Shown piece after piece: positions 36,100 to 45,400 of a DNA stretch of 64,000 nt (position 1 is the first letter of the stretch; each line of letters begins with the position of its first letter). The notes under the pieces were generated by a model. The model saw only the letters and a list, made by a program, of their open reading frames with translations. It did not search any database and had not been told where the DNA came from. The stretch covers positions 744,001 through 808,000 of the forward strand of contig NZ_CP049859.1 in NCBI RefSeq assembly GCF_011400295.1, given 5' to 3'. This stretch comes from Erysipelothrix sp. HDW6A. Lineage in GTDB: Bacteria > Bacillota_I > Bacilli_A > Erysipelotrichales > Erysipelotrichaceae. The translations under genes and the position numbers were made by a program.

Positions 36100-36805
36100 A
36101 TGGAAAGCGTTGCTAATTAAAGATACTAAATTGGTATTTAAGAACAAGAATATAATACTACTATTATTATTACCGCCAATATTTGCATTAGTATATTCAA
36201 ATCTCTTTACTCATATGGTAGAAGATGAGAGTATTTATGTCTTACTATCGTTGATTACTGGTCTTGGCTTGATGGTAATTGGTAGTTCAGTTATGGCTAT
36301 GGCGATTTCTGAGGAAAAAGAGAAAAAAACACTACGCTCTTTGTTACTATCAGATGTTTCAGCAATTGAATTTATTTTAAGCAAAATGGTTATTATTTTG
36401 ATACTATTCACACTTATGATGAGTATATGCTATTTAATTGTCGGGGCGCCACGATCGTACATGCTAGAATATTTATTAATAATTGTACTTAGCACGATTT
36501 CTTTGTTACTTATTAGTTCGATAGTAGGAATTCTCTCGCCGACCCAACAAGCATCTAGTGTTTTGTCAGCGCCAATTATGTTCGCTTTAGGCATTCCAAT
36601 GTTTGCCTTAATGGGTCTAAATGAAGTATTACTAATAGTTTCAAAGTTTTTCCCAACCGGTCCAGCTCTATTCATGTTGAATGCTAAAGCAGGTCTAATG
36701 GATAATTATCCTTCATTACTAGGATATAGTTCAATGATTCTATGGATTCTTATTTCGTTATCAGCATTTACCTATTTTTATAAGAAGAATAGTATAGATA
36801 ATTAA
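36086..36805 (+). CDS. ABC-2 type permease
   Basis: A 239-residue membrane protein with about six hydrophobic segments: NIILLLLLPPIFALVYSNLF first, then SLITGLGLMVIGSSVMAMAIS, IILILFTLMMSICYLIV, LLIIVLSTISLLLISSIVGIL, APIMFALGIPMFALMGL and a final WILISLSAFTYFY. The EEKEKKTLRSLLLSDVS loop after the second segment is the typical ABC-2 coupling region. It pairs with the ATPase at 35245 to form the exporter. No hairpin followed by T residues is obvious after the stop; the ISLre2 element begins about 60-80 bases downstream in the opposite direction. Confidence 0.9.
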   Translation: MKLRKWKALLIKDTKLVFKNKNIILLLLLPPIFALVYSNLFTHMVEDESIYVLLSLITGLGLMVIGSSVMAMAISEEKEKKTLRSLLLSDVSAIEFILSKMVIILILFTLMMSICYLIVGAPRSYMLEYLLIIVLSTISLLLISSIVGILSPTQQASSVLSAPIMFALGIPMFALMGLNEVLLIVSKFFPTGPALFMLNAKAGLMDNYPSLLGYSSMILWILISLSAFTYFYKKNSIDN

Positions 36806-36869
36806 CTAATGTACTCGTTATTTTGGGTTAAAGTCGATTAGTTAGGATTTTTTGTAAAGAAGAATACAT

Positions 36870-38368
36870 TATCTAATTAGTAAATTAGTCGTACATTTTG
36901 ATTAAAGCTTGAATATATAATTTTGCATCAAACTTAGTTTGGTGCTTTTTCTTTTCGAAAATTGACCAATCAACATCAGAAGACTTGAGTGATTTTATGC
37001 CATTATAATCATTGACCGAAAGTCCTTGCAGATACAATAATTTTAGATTGTAACCATTCAAATGGTTCATTCTATGATTAACATAAATCTCCAGATTATC
37101 TTGAGCATATGCTTTGAGATTACGGGTGAAGTTCGATGCAAGAGTGTGTGATATTGATGACTCCATACTACAACTTATATTGTGCTTATACGCTTGTCTT
37201 ATGCTTCGTTGTTGGTTTTTGAGATACTTAACCTGTTGGTTAATTGAATCAAGTCTCTCGAGGTTATTACTTCGTATGATGCCGATAAGTTTATCAAAGG
37301 ATTCATCTTGGCATTCTAAAATATTTTCCTGTAGTATTGCTTGAATATCCTTGTCTTTTGTAATCCGATTCAAGGCTTGTTTAAAGTGAAATTTATCAAG
37401 TAAGAATTTACTTTTCACACTTTCTAAAGATACGAACTTCGTTGATTCTTTAATCCAGGGCGCTCCATCACCGATGAAATAGATTTGCTTGATTTTCTGT
37501 GCATCATAGCGCTCATGAAGGACATCTGCAACTGTTTCCCAAAACATTTCACGCATGCCCATTACGTGGTACTTATTCGTGACTACACGGCGTTTAGACC
37601 CTTCTATACCTTCGAAAACAACAGCAGACTTGACCATCTTATTCTTTCTAGTATTTAAGTGAACATACTTTTCATCCGCCATAATGTACAGAGTTGTAGG
37701 AGTTTTCTGTTTGGGACTCGACACATCAAACATTTTAGCATTACGAATGGAGTTGAAAACAGTTTGCCTAGAAATCGTGAATGAATCATTATTGCTTAAC
37801 GAATAGGCGTTGCCAATCTTCTCTCCAACGATTCTACCAACCTTTAACATTGAGTTGTGATCTGCGTAAAGTGAAAGAAGCATGGACTTGATACAGGGGT
37901 CGTATCGATCGTACTTTGGAAGACCCAATTTTTTGTCAACATAGCAGTAGGTCTTACCGGTTATTCGATCAAGGTATATAGTTCTATTGATATTCACTTT
38001 TCCGAAGGGTGTTATTAGTGTTCTTGTGCGCTTGCACTTAACATAGAATTGATTAACACGATGCTGACTGTATCTGAACTTGTAATCCATTTCTTCGATG
38101 GTCGACTCCAGAAGGACCCGAGCTGCTTCGTAAGTTACTTCACTAATGTTTTCAATCACATTTACATAATCAAATACACCATTAACAGAACCCTGCGGAT
38201 ATGTAAGCTCACTAAGATTATTGGATACCTTAGCAATAATTAAATTGAATAACTCAGACATTTTGTTTTGTGTTAAAATAGACATGTGGTTTTCCTTTCT
38301 TGATAATTTGATGAAGATTGCAACTAAATCATATCAGTTTTGGATTCCACACTTATTTTACACAATCA
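36870..38368 (-). mobile_element. ISLre2-family element, full length
   Basis: The upstream outer end at about 38325-38368 (CATATCAGTTTTGGATTCCA then CACTTATTTTACACAATCA) matches the other ISLre2 copies. The downstream boundary is not resolved and is placed shortly after the transposase stop. Its transposase is open, so it may be mobile. Confidence 0.75.
36885..38285 (-). CDS. ISLre2-family (UPF0236) transposase, complete
   Basis: 466 residues, the normal length for this family, and the reference used here to judge the broken copies. Landmarks: MSILTQNKMSELF, YSQHRVNQFYVKCKRTRTL, ITPFGKVNINRTIYLD, KLGLPKYDRYDPC, an HTH-like FTISRQTVFNSIRNAK, IMADEKYVHLN (with conserved acidic residues), FIGDGAPWIKEST and LLDKFHFKQALNRITKDKD. 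The C-terminus is KLYIQALIKMYD. ATG at 38285 follows AAGAAAGGAAAACC. Members are DDE-like transposases; the acidic residues named would be candidates for the catalytic set. Confidence 0.9.
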   Translation of the reverse strand: MSILTQNKMSELFNLIIAKVSNNLSELTYPQGSVNGVFDYVNVIENISEVTYEAARVLLESTIEEMDYKFRYSQHRVNQFYVKCKRTRTLITPFGKVNINRTIYLDRITGKTYCYVDKKLGLPKYDRYDPCIKSMLLSLYADHNSMLKVGRIVGEKIGNAYSLSNNDSFTISRQTVFNSIRNAKMFDVSSPKQKTPTTLYIMADEKYVHLNTRKNKMVKSAVVFEGIEGSKRRVVTNKYHVMGMREMFWETVADVLHERYDAQKIKQIYFIGDGAPWIKESTKFVSLESVKSKFLLDKFHFKQALNRITKDKDIQAILQENILECQDESFDKLIGIIRSNNLERLDSINQQVKYLKNQQRSIRQAYKHNISCSMESSISHTLASNFTRNLKAYAQDNLEIYVNHRMNHLNGYNLKLLYLQGLSVNDYNGIKSLKSSDVDWSIFEKKKHQTKFDAKLYIQALIKMYD

Positions 38369-38383
38369 AAGTAACGTCAAGTA

Positions 38384-38412
38384 TTGTTTTCTTTTGCGAC
38401 ATCTGTTATATT
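38384..38412 (+). promoter_or_regulatory. Promoter of RNA-like locus 2
   Basis: TTGTTT (38384-38389), 17 bases, TATATT (38407-38412), identical through the spacer to the promoter at 14843-14871. It lies right beside the ISLre2 outer end. Confidence 0.7.
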
Positions 38413-38418
38413 ATATGT

Positions 38419-38553
38419 AGAAGTAGTTCCCCCCTTAGGAGAATAATATGTTTAGTATGTGACTCCGTCAGACCTTGTGACAAAAGTTCGGACACGAGAA
38501 CGGGTAGTCCACCATTATTGAAAAGCTCTAAAAGCCACTATATAGTGGCTTTT
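38419..38553 (+). ncRNA. Putative structured RNA, locus 2, with own terminator
   Basis: Closest relative of locus 1: shared TTTAGTATGTGAC-CCGTCAGA and AGTTCGGACACGAGAA-GGGTAGTCCACCATT stretches. The ACTCC/CGGGT pairing is weaker than ACCCC/GGGGT in locus 1. Terminator is the palindrome AAAGCCACTATATAGTGGCT (38531-38550) followed by TTTT. Confidence 0.55.
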
Positions 38554-38638
38554 TCTTATGTTTATTATAACACATTAAGATATAAATACAAATGTTTATT
38601 ATGAGATTTGCTGGTTAATTTATACTATTTTCCTAAGT

Positions 38639-38705
38639 ACTGTCCATATTTACAGTATAGTACCAACAAACTGGACAGTAATTGGGAAATTAATTGCCTA
38701 AATTA
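38639..38705 (-). repeat. Abutting IS3 ends (left end joined to right end)
   Basis: ACTGTCCATATTTACAGTAT-AGTACCA (left end of the second IS3 type) is followed directly by ACAAACTGGACAGTAATTGG-GAAATTAATTGCCTAAATT, its right end (compare 21465-21505). No transposase lies between or beside them. Confidence 0.7.
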
Positions 38706-38830
38706 AAATTCTTTTTAAAAAATTATCCTCAATAAGAAGCATTTTACATTTAAATTGTTTGATAAATTGTGTATTTTATTTAATTGGTATATAATTAAAA
38801 TTAGAAAGAAAATAAAGTAGAGGAGATAAT

Positions 38831-41800
38831 ATGAAGAAAAAAATTCTGTCATTATTTATAATGGTTGGATTGTTAGTTAGCTATAGCCCAATTAGCGCAA
38901 CTGATATTACTAGTGCTACAATTGAGAATGTTAATACAGTTCAAGAACTTCAAGAAGCTATTGTAAATTCATCAAATGGAGATACGATTAAATTAAGTTC
39001 TTCTTTTGTGTCAGGGCCAGTCATAATAAATACCCAAAATAAAGAAATTACAATCGACGGAAGTGATGTTGTTTGGGATACAGGAAATATTTCAATCAAT
39101 GGAAATGGTAGATTAACAATAAAAAATATTAAGGTTGATGGAACGAATATTTCTGGAAGGCTTCTTAAGTCTTCGTTAACAGAAGGAACTCTAAATCTGG
39201 AAGATATGGAATTCTATAATGCTTCGGGTGGAGCTCTTGACTTAAATTCACCAGCAGGTGTACAAACCACTATTTTGAGAGTAAAAATCTTTAATAATAC
39301 AGCTGGTGCAGGTCCCGCTGTGTTTTTAGGCTCAAATACAAATCTTCTAATAAATTACTCAACGATTGATAATAACGTAGGAACCGCAGGAGGATATGAG
39401 GGTGGAGCGATTGCATCAAAAAATTATGCTGGAAAACTTGAGATTACTAATACAGTATTAAGTAAAAATGTTAATAAAGGTGCATTTACTGGAGTAATTG
39501 GTGGTGGTGGTGGAGCGATCTTTATGAATCGATTCTATGGCACATTGAAAATCAATGAATCCTATTTTAAAGAGAACAGTACAAATGGAGCAGATGGCAC
39601 AGTAGCGAAAACGTATGATGGTGGAGCAATTTATATTCTCTATGGATCAGGTGGGTCAACCGTAGATATAAACAATTCAACGTTCGATGGTAATATAGCA
39701 TATGACGATGGTGGAGCGATCATGATTCAAGGAAATGAAACCCCTGGAATTACTACCACAATTCGTAATAGTACATTCTATGGGAATAAAGCTTATGGAC
39801 TAGATGGTGCAGATGTAACAGGTGGTGCTATACAATTTTTCCAAGATGGTGGAAGTACAGATATGGAGAATGTTATTATAAATTCTACTTTTGTTGAAAA
39901 CCAAGCAGGAAACGATAAGAGCACTGTCAATCAAAAGGGTGGAGCAGTATCAACCAGTGGATCTGGTTGGGGAGCATTGATGGTTAGTGTTGACCTTTCT
40001 AACTCACTATTCATTGGAAACACTGTGTATGGAAGCGATGGAGAAGTTAATGAAGCAAGCAATTATAAAGACGTCTCTTACTCTTCTTCACTAATCAGCT
40101 CTAATTTAATTAATATTGATAAGGGATTATCTCCTCAAGCAAATAAAAACGACGTAATAGGAAAGAATAATGCTGGACTTTCAACAAATTTTTCAGGAAT
40201 TGTTGCAGGAGTTGATAAACTTGTTGTTCCTACAATCCCGTTAAAACCTGACGGATTAGCGGAAAATAAAACGATTTCTAAAATAGATGGTCAAGATCAA
40301 CGTGGATTAATTCGCTATAAGGATTTTGGAGCAATTGAGACAACATGGATCAAATATGATTCGAACGAAGGCAAATTTAATTTACCTCCACAAACATCTT
40401 ATAGTGGTGGAATATATTATGAAAATGATGAAGAAGGATTAATTGATAATTATTTCAACTTAGGTTATGTTGGGAGAAATGATACAATTGAGTCAGGCGT
40501 TTCTTTAAATATAACGAGAGAAGGATACATTTTCACCGGTTGGTCAGAAGATAGAAATGCCATAACCCCAGATTCTAAGTTTGGTCCAGGTAATGAGTAT
40601 ACTCATACTGGAGAGAATAAAGTGTTGTATGCCGTTTGGGAAAAAGTTCAAACCGAATTCTCAGTAACTTATAAAGACGGCCTTAATGGAACAATATTTG
40701 CCGATCAAACAAATTCAGATATCCCTAGAAACACTGTTACTCCTGAGTTTATGGGGTCTACTGATAGAGAAGGCTATACCTTTAAAGGTTGGAACCCTGC
40801 TCTTGAACCAACAGTAACACGTGATGCGGTGTATACAGCAGAGTGGGAAATCAATAAATACACAGTAACGTATGAATCGAATGGAGGAACACCAGTTCAA
40901 CCTGAAACTGTGAACTATAATAAAGTCTTTACGCAACCAACAAATCCAGTAAAAGATGGTAATATCTTTAAAGGGTGGTATAGTGATGAAGCACTAACAC
41001 AAGCATATGACTTCTCCACACCAGCTAGCAAGGATATTACACTGTATGCGAAATGGGAAGAAGAAGTCATCCCAGTCAAAGAATTTACAATAACCTATAC
41101 AGATGGTGTTAATGGTACAGTCTTTGCAGATGAAAGCATAGTAGCCAAAGAAGGCGAAGCTACTCCTGCTTATAGTAAAGAAATATTGAGATATGGCTAT
41201 ATCTTTGAAGGTTGGTCTCCAGAAGTTGCGGCTACCGTTACAGAAGATGTAACCTATGTAGCACAATGGAAAGCAATCGATATCTTCACAGTAACCTATA
41301 CAGATGGTGTAGATGGTGAAGAAATCTTCAAAGACCAAGTGACAAATGTTTATCGTAATGACCCATCACCACAATTTGAAGGAAATGAACCTACAAGAGA
41401 AGGTTATATCTTTAAAGGATGGAGTCCAGAATACGTTGGAGTAGTAACAGACAATATAACGTATACTGCTCAATGGGAAAAAATCGTTGAACCTGTTAAA
41501 GAATATATGGTCACGTACACAGATGGAACAGAGAATGAATCATTATTTAAAGATCAAGTATCTGTCATCAAAGAAGGTGACGTAACACCAGCATTCAATG
41601 GAATCCCAACACGTGAAGGTTATACGTTTGAAGGCTGGTCTCCAGAAGTTACAACTACTGTAACACAAAATGTCACGTATGTAGCACAATGGAAAGAAAT
41701 TGAAGAGCCAATCAAACCTGTTGATCCTACAAATCCTGTCAAGCCAGTGGAACCAGCACTTCCTCCAACTGGAGTATCAAATAACCACATAGGATTGTTA

Positions 41801-41872
41801 ATCAGCTTACTTGGAAGTTTATTAGTTGGCTTAAGACTTATTGTTGACAAAAAGAAGAAACTGTACAAATAA
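38831..41872 (+). CDS. LPXTG protein: beta-helix plus InlB B-repeats
   Basis: A 1013-residue cell-wall protein. Signal peptide 1-23. About 35-420 forms a parallel beta-helix with repeated NSTF-N-A-DGGAI turns (STFDGNIAYDDGGAIMIQG, GGAIQFFQDGG). About 420-505 is a linker with DQRGLIRYKDFGAIE, a typical end cap of such helices. Then come about six InlB B-type repeats of mixed subtypes (EFSVTYKDGLNG, KYTVTYESNGG, EFTITYTDGVNG, IFTVTYTDGVDG, EYMVTYTDGTEN). The sorting signal is LPPTG at 977-981, a variant of LPXTG with Pro at X, then a membrane segment and KKKKLYK. RBS is GAGGAG; a TATAAT box lies at about 38791. It resembles gene 51810 in the helix and gene 11189 in the C-terminus. Confidence 0.88.
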   Translation: MKKKILSLFIMVGLLVSYSPISATDITSATIENVNTVQELQEAIVNSSNGDTIKLSSSFVSGPVIINTQNKEITIDGSDVVWDTGNISINGNGRLTIKNIKVDGTNISGRLLKSSLTEGTLNLEDMEFYNASGGALDLNSPAGVQTTILRVKIFNNTAGAGPAVFLGSNTNLLINYSTIDNNVGTAGGYEGGAIASKNYAGKLEITNTVLSKNVNKGAFTGVIGGGGGAIFMNRFYGTLKINESYFKENSTNGADGTVAKTYDGGAIYILYGSGGSTVDINNSTFDGNIAYDDGGAIMIQGNETPGITTTIRNSTFYGNKAYGLDGADVTGGAIQFFQDGGSTDMENVIINSTFVENQAGNDKSTVNQKGGAVSTSGSGWGALMVSVDLSNSLFIGNTVYGSDGEVNEASNYKDVSYSSSLISSNLINIDKGLSPQANKNDVIGKNNAGLSTNFSGIVAGVDKLVVPTIPLKPDGLAENKTISKIDGQDQRGLIRYKDFGAIETTWIKYDSNEGKFNLPPQTSYSGGIYYENDEEGLIDNYFNLGYVGRNDTIESGVSLNITREGYIFTGWSEDRNAITPDSKFGPGNEYTHTGENKVLYAVWEKVQTEFSVTYKDGLNGTIFADQTNSDIPRNTVTPEFMGSTDREGYTFKGWNPALEPTVTRDAVYTAEWEINKYTVTYESNGGTPVQPETVNYNKVFTQPTNPVKDGNIFKGWYSDEALTQAYDFSTPASKDITLYAKWEEEVIPVKEFTITYTDGVNGTVFADESIVAKEGEATPAYSKEILRYGYIFEGWSPEVAATVTEDVTYVAQWKAIDIFTVTYTDGVDGEEIFKDQVTNVYRNDPSPQFEGNEPTREGYIFKGWSPEYVGVVTDNITYTAQWEKIVEPVKEYMVTYTDGTENESLFKDQVSVIKEGDVTPAFNGIPTREGYTFEGWSPEVTTTVTQNVTYVAQWKEIEEPIKPVDPTNPVKPVEPALPPTGVSNNHIGLLISLLGSLLVGLRLIVDKKKKLYK

Positions 41873-41884
41873 TCAATCAAACTG

Positions 41885-41918
41885 AAAGTGAGTCATTTCA
41901 AAAACGGCTCACTTTTCT
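41885..41918 (+). terminator. Intrinsic terminator after surface protein gene 38831
   Basis: Stem AAAGTGAGTC/GGCTCACTTT (41885-41894 with 41906-41915, one G-T pair), followed by TCTTAT. Confidence 0.8.
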
Positions 41919-41925
41919 TATGAAA

Positions 41926-42006
41926 ACACAACTGGACACTAGTGAATAACTAACATCCAATTTATATGTCAGAACTGGACGTTACTTTTGTAATTGACAC
42001 TCACTA
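41926..42006 (+). repeat. Intergenic repeat shared with 14733-14812
   Basis: ACACAACTGGACACTAGTGA-ATAACTAAC … GGACGTTACTTTTGTAATTG. Same position relative to a surface-protein terminator and an RNA-like locus as its partner. Confidence 0.6.
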
Positions 42007-42022
42007 AAAAATTTAAAATAAT

Positions 42023-42052
42023 TTGGCTTTCCAAGTGCCAATATGGTATTAT
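42023..42052 (+). promoter_or_regulatory. Promoter of RNA-like locus 3
   Basis: TTGGCT (42023-42028), 18-base spacer, TATTAT (42047-42052). Confidence 0.55.
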
Positions 42053-42058
42053 AGTACT

Positions 42059-42185
42059 AGGATAATAAACGCGAAGGCATATCCTAAGATATGCGCTAGG
42101 CAACGCCACGATTCAAACACAAAGTTCGACTACGTACAGCCGAGTGCCACCATTAATTTTTAAGTCACTTCGGTGATTTTTTTTG
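42059..42185 (+). ncRNA. Putative structured RNA, locus 3, with own terminator
   Basis: Hairpin GCATAT/ATATGC (42077-42082 with 42089-42094), a GGCAACGCC mini-hairpin (42099-42107), the shared core AGTTCGACTACG…GTGCCACCATTAAT (42123-42156), and a terminator AAGTCAC-TTCG-GTGATTT (42162-42179) with a run of T. GGCA (42076-42079) can pair with TGCC (42144-42147), closing the whole domain. There is no reading frame. Confidence 0.5.
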
Positions 42186-42477
42186 TATATCAGGATAAAA
42201 GCTAAATTATAATATAAAAGTAAAGACATTCTAATAACTAAAATGGAAAACACGCTTTGATTTACTAGAAAAAGATTTGTAAAGAAAAACAAGAAACTTA
42301 ATATTAATTCATAGTTCTAACTGTAAAAAAACACAGTTTTTTTAAAAAAAAATGCTTATGACATTTTAAGGCTGTTTCATGACATCAAGACGACGAGATT
42401 TTAGGGTCATGCTATCATTCATATATATGAATATTGTGCTAAATGTTAATAAATTGTGCAATTTCAGAGGAGGATAT
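42186..42477 (+). other. Leader region of the giant surface protein gene
   Basis: About 290 bases without a gene. It holds a small hairpin AACTGT/ACAGTT followed by TTTTTTT (42319-42345), which could act as an attenuator or terminator, and AGAGGAGG at 42467-42474 as ribosome site. No promoter stood out clearly. Confidence 0.45.
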
Positions 42478-45400
42478 ATGAAAAAAATTAGAGAGAAAAT
42501 TGCGATGCTGTTTTTGGCATTGTTATTAATTATCAGCTCGTTTAATTACAATGCTGATTTATTTGCGGATGAAGGAGGACTTGAAGAAACAGAACAAGTA
42601 TCTTTACAGGAACTAGATAGTATTAATCCTGAAAACGGAGAAGACCTAGTACCGAAAGAAGAAGATTCAAAAAAAGTTAAAGTTGATTCCATATCAGGAA
42701 TAACAGTAACAATTCCAAATTCAAGTAACCTAAAGTTTCAAACGTATATTGATCCTGTCACAGGATTAGGACCAGATAAAATGAACCTTCCTCTTGCTCT
42801 ATCAGTTGATAAAGCTGGGATGACAGGATTATACTTGGAAATCCCATATAGTGGATACATGCCTTCATTAAATGATGAGGTTTTTGAGAATTTCATTATG
42901 GATGAAGATATTTTTCAGTTTGTTAATACTGGTACACCTGAAGGTAACTCTATTGTAGAATCTATTGAGGATGATGTAGTTAATAAATTAATAAAAATTA
43001 AGTTAAAAGAGACAACACAAACTGTTGAAACAATTAACTTAACATTTATGTTTAATCAAAACTACTATTCTAAATTAGCGCCGAATCAAATTATCTGGAA
43101 AGACATCCAAGCAACGATCAAGTCAGAAAGTGATGAAGTTGTATATCAGACAGAAAAATACAACGTAACATCAGAGGCTAGAGATGGAATGGCAGTAGAC
43201 GCAAGCTTGCGTTCACCGTCTACTCCTTTTGTTTCGACCGATATAGCTACTTTTAATGCTGTTCACCGAAATAATTACAACGCAGCCTCTATTTTAGATG
43301 AAACTTATGAAAACAATATTATGTACTTCGATATTCCAAAGATTCTTGAAGTTGAATTGACACCAGGTGGAGCATTCAATAACTATGAAACTATTGACTT
43401 GGGGATGTAATTCGTTATCAAGCTAAATTTAAGGACGCTAAAGAGTACTACAACTTTTGGAATTATGGTGGAAATCCAAACTCTAACTATAATTCAACTC
43501 CTATTACATTATCAGGGTTTGATTTATTAAATATAGGAGAAACTGTAGATATTGTAGTTGGTCAAATTTACAAGAAAATTAATGGACCAGTAAATGAGAA
43601 TACTCATACATTAACTTATACCAAAACTAAAGCAGATGATTTTAAAATCAATCTTTCAGACTTTCATAATTCTTATGCTGGGACTGCACATACAGTAAAC
43701 TCAGGTGATCCTTTATCTAAAGGAAATAAACCAGTTTACCTTGGCCTAGAAGACTATAATAATGCACAATCAATAAAAAATATTGGTGCATCTAACATTA
43801 AAGATTTTTCGCTAACTCTAGAGCAGGTTTCTCAGAACTATAAGAAAATTAGCTTTAGTTACATAAATATTATTTTCCGAACAGAGTCTGATCAGGTGCC
43901 ATTGCAGCATTATAAATATGAAGTAGAAATTGAAAACATTATTTCAGGTCAAACAAGAGTTGTCGAATCTGAAATTCTTTCAAAGAAAACACATATTACT
44001 GAATTACCTGTTCTCAATGAGCATGAGTATATTAGAACTTTCAAAGTTATTCCTATGGGTGAAGACGGACTGAAGCCAGGTGAATTAATTCCATTGACAA
44101 GTGTCTCAATTCAATGGTCAGCAGCAAACTGGAGTAATGGTATCTGGCCAAATGAAGAACCTATTACATTTGATGAAGTTCATTCAGTTCCGTTGTCGGG
44201 AACACTTGAGTACTTGGATGAGAGTGATAGTTCAAATCCTGTTAAGAAAACGGAAACGATGAAAGAGAAAGTTGTTTATTATGCTCCGGAGACAGCTGTA
44301 GATGCGGAAGCATTTGTAGTTAGTGGTGATTCAAAGGATACTAAACCAGGGGATGTCGTCAATTACGAGATTCAAGGATATAATAAAACATTGTCCTTTG
44401 CCGATGCATGGATAAATCCTGTGGTTGTGGTTAAACTTCCGAAGGAATTAGAACTTGTTAACGCTTTTTCTAAGAAAGATGTAATCGATTCAAAAGGAGT
44501 ATTACATTCTAAGAAAGTTGATGTTACCTTAACTGGTCAAGACGCAAATTTTAACTATTACCGATTTACTGCAGCTCATGATGCAATTAAGAATAATACA
44601 CTTGTTTCATTTAAAATTCCATTCCAAGTAAAAGTAGCGAATGGAACTAAAGTGGGTGAATATAAGATTGATTCAACACTGGTAAGTGGTGATAATTTCT
44701 TGCAAACTTCTGTTGCGATGAATACACTTGCTGACCCATCACTTTATGGTTTTAGTAATTTAGCTGACAAATATTCAGTTTCGCCTTCTAGAAACACAAG
44801 CACAACTGTAGTTTCACTAACTAAAATAGATTCGATGACGCAAGCACGTCCATCTTCAAGTGATGAATGGTCAAGTGTCAGTTACTATGGTGTTGAAAAG
44901 AATACTAGACCTCAAATGAATGCTGTTATCAGTAACCTAGGTAACTCAGTGTTTAAGAAGGTAAGATTATATGATATTTTACCATCTAATGATGACGGTA
45001 GGGGTTCTACTGGTAATGTTCAATTTACGGGGGTCGATTCAACGGGAAGTACTGTTTATTATACGACAAAACCTGTTAATGAGTTACCGGCATACGGTAG
45101 TGATGCTGCTAAGTTACAAACTTGGACAGCAAGTACTTTAACAAGTTATGGCTTTACTAAGACTGCTCCAGCGGATTTATCAACAGTAACAGCAATTTAT
45201 ATTGACTTTGGAAGCACTTTAATTCAACCTGGGGCTTCAATTGATACCGTATTGAACTTCTTAATACCAAATACTGATGGGCAAGTAGCGAAGAATAGTT
45301 TTATATTCTCTGCAATAGAAGATAAGACAAATACTGAGTTAAACATGTCGAGTCTTGAAGTTACATTTAGTACTGAAATTGGTCAAATTACATATAAAGA

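Noticed and set aside
42076-42151. A 76-base tRNA-like segment (GGCA … TGCCACCA with TTCGACT) in RNA locus 3
   Set aside because: Length, a TTCRANT-like loop and a CCA-like end are suggestive, but only about 5 acceptor pairs form, the T-stem does not pair and no anticodon arm is found.
43401-43404. Phase-variation tract in the giant surface gene
   Set aside because: Four or five G residues are too few for typical slipped-strand switching; a plain mutation or sequencing error is likelier, so it is only listed as a frameshift finding.
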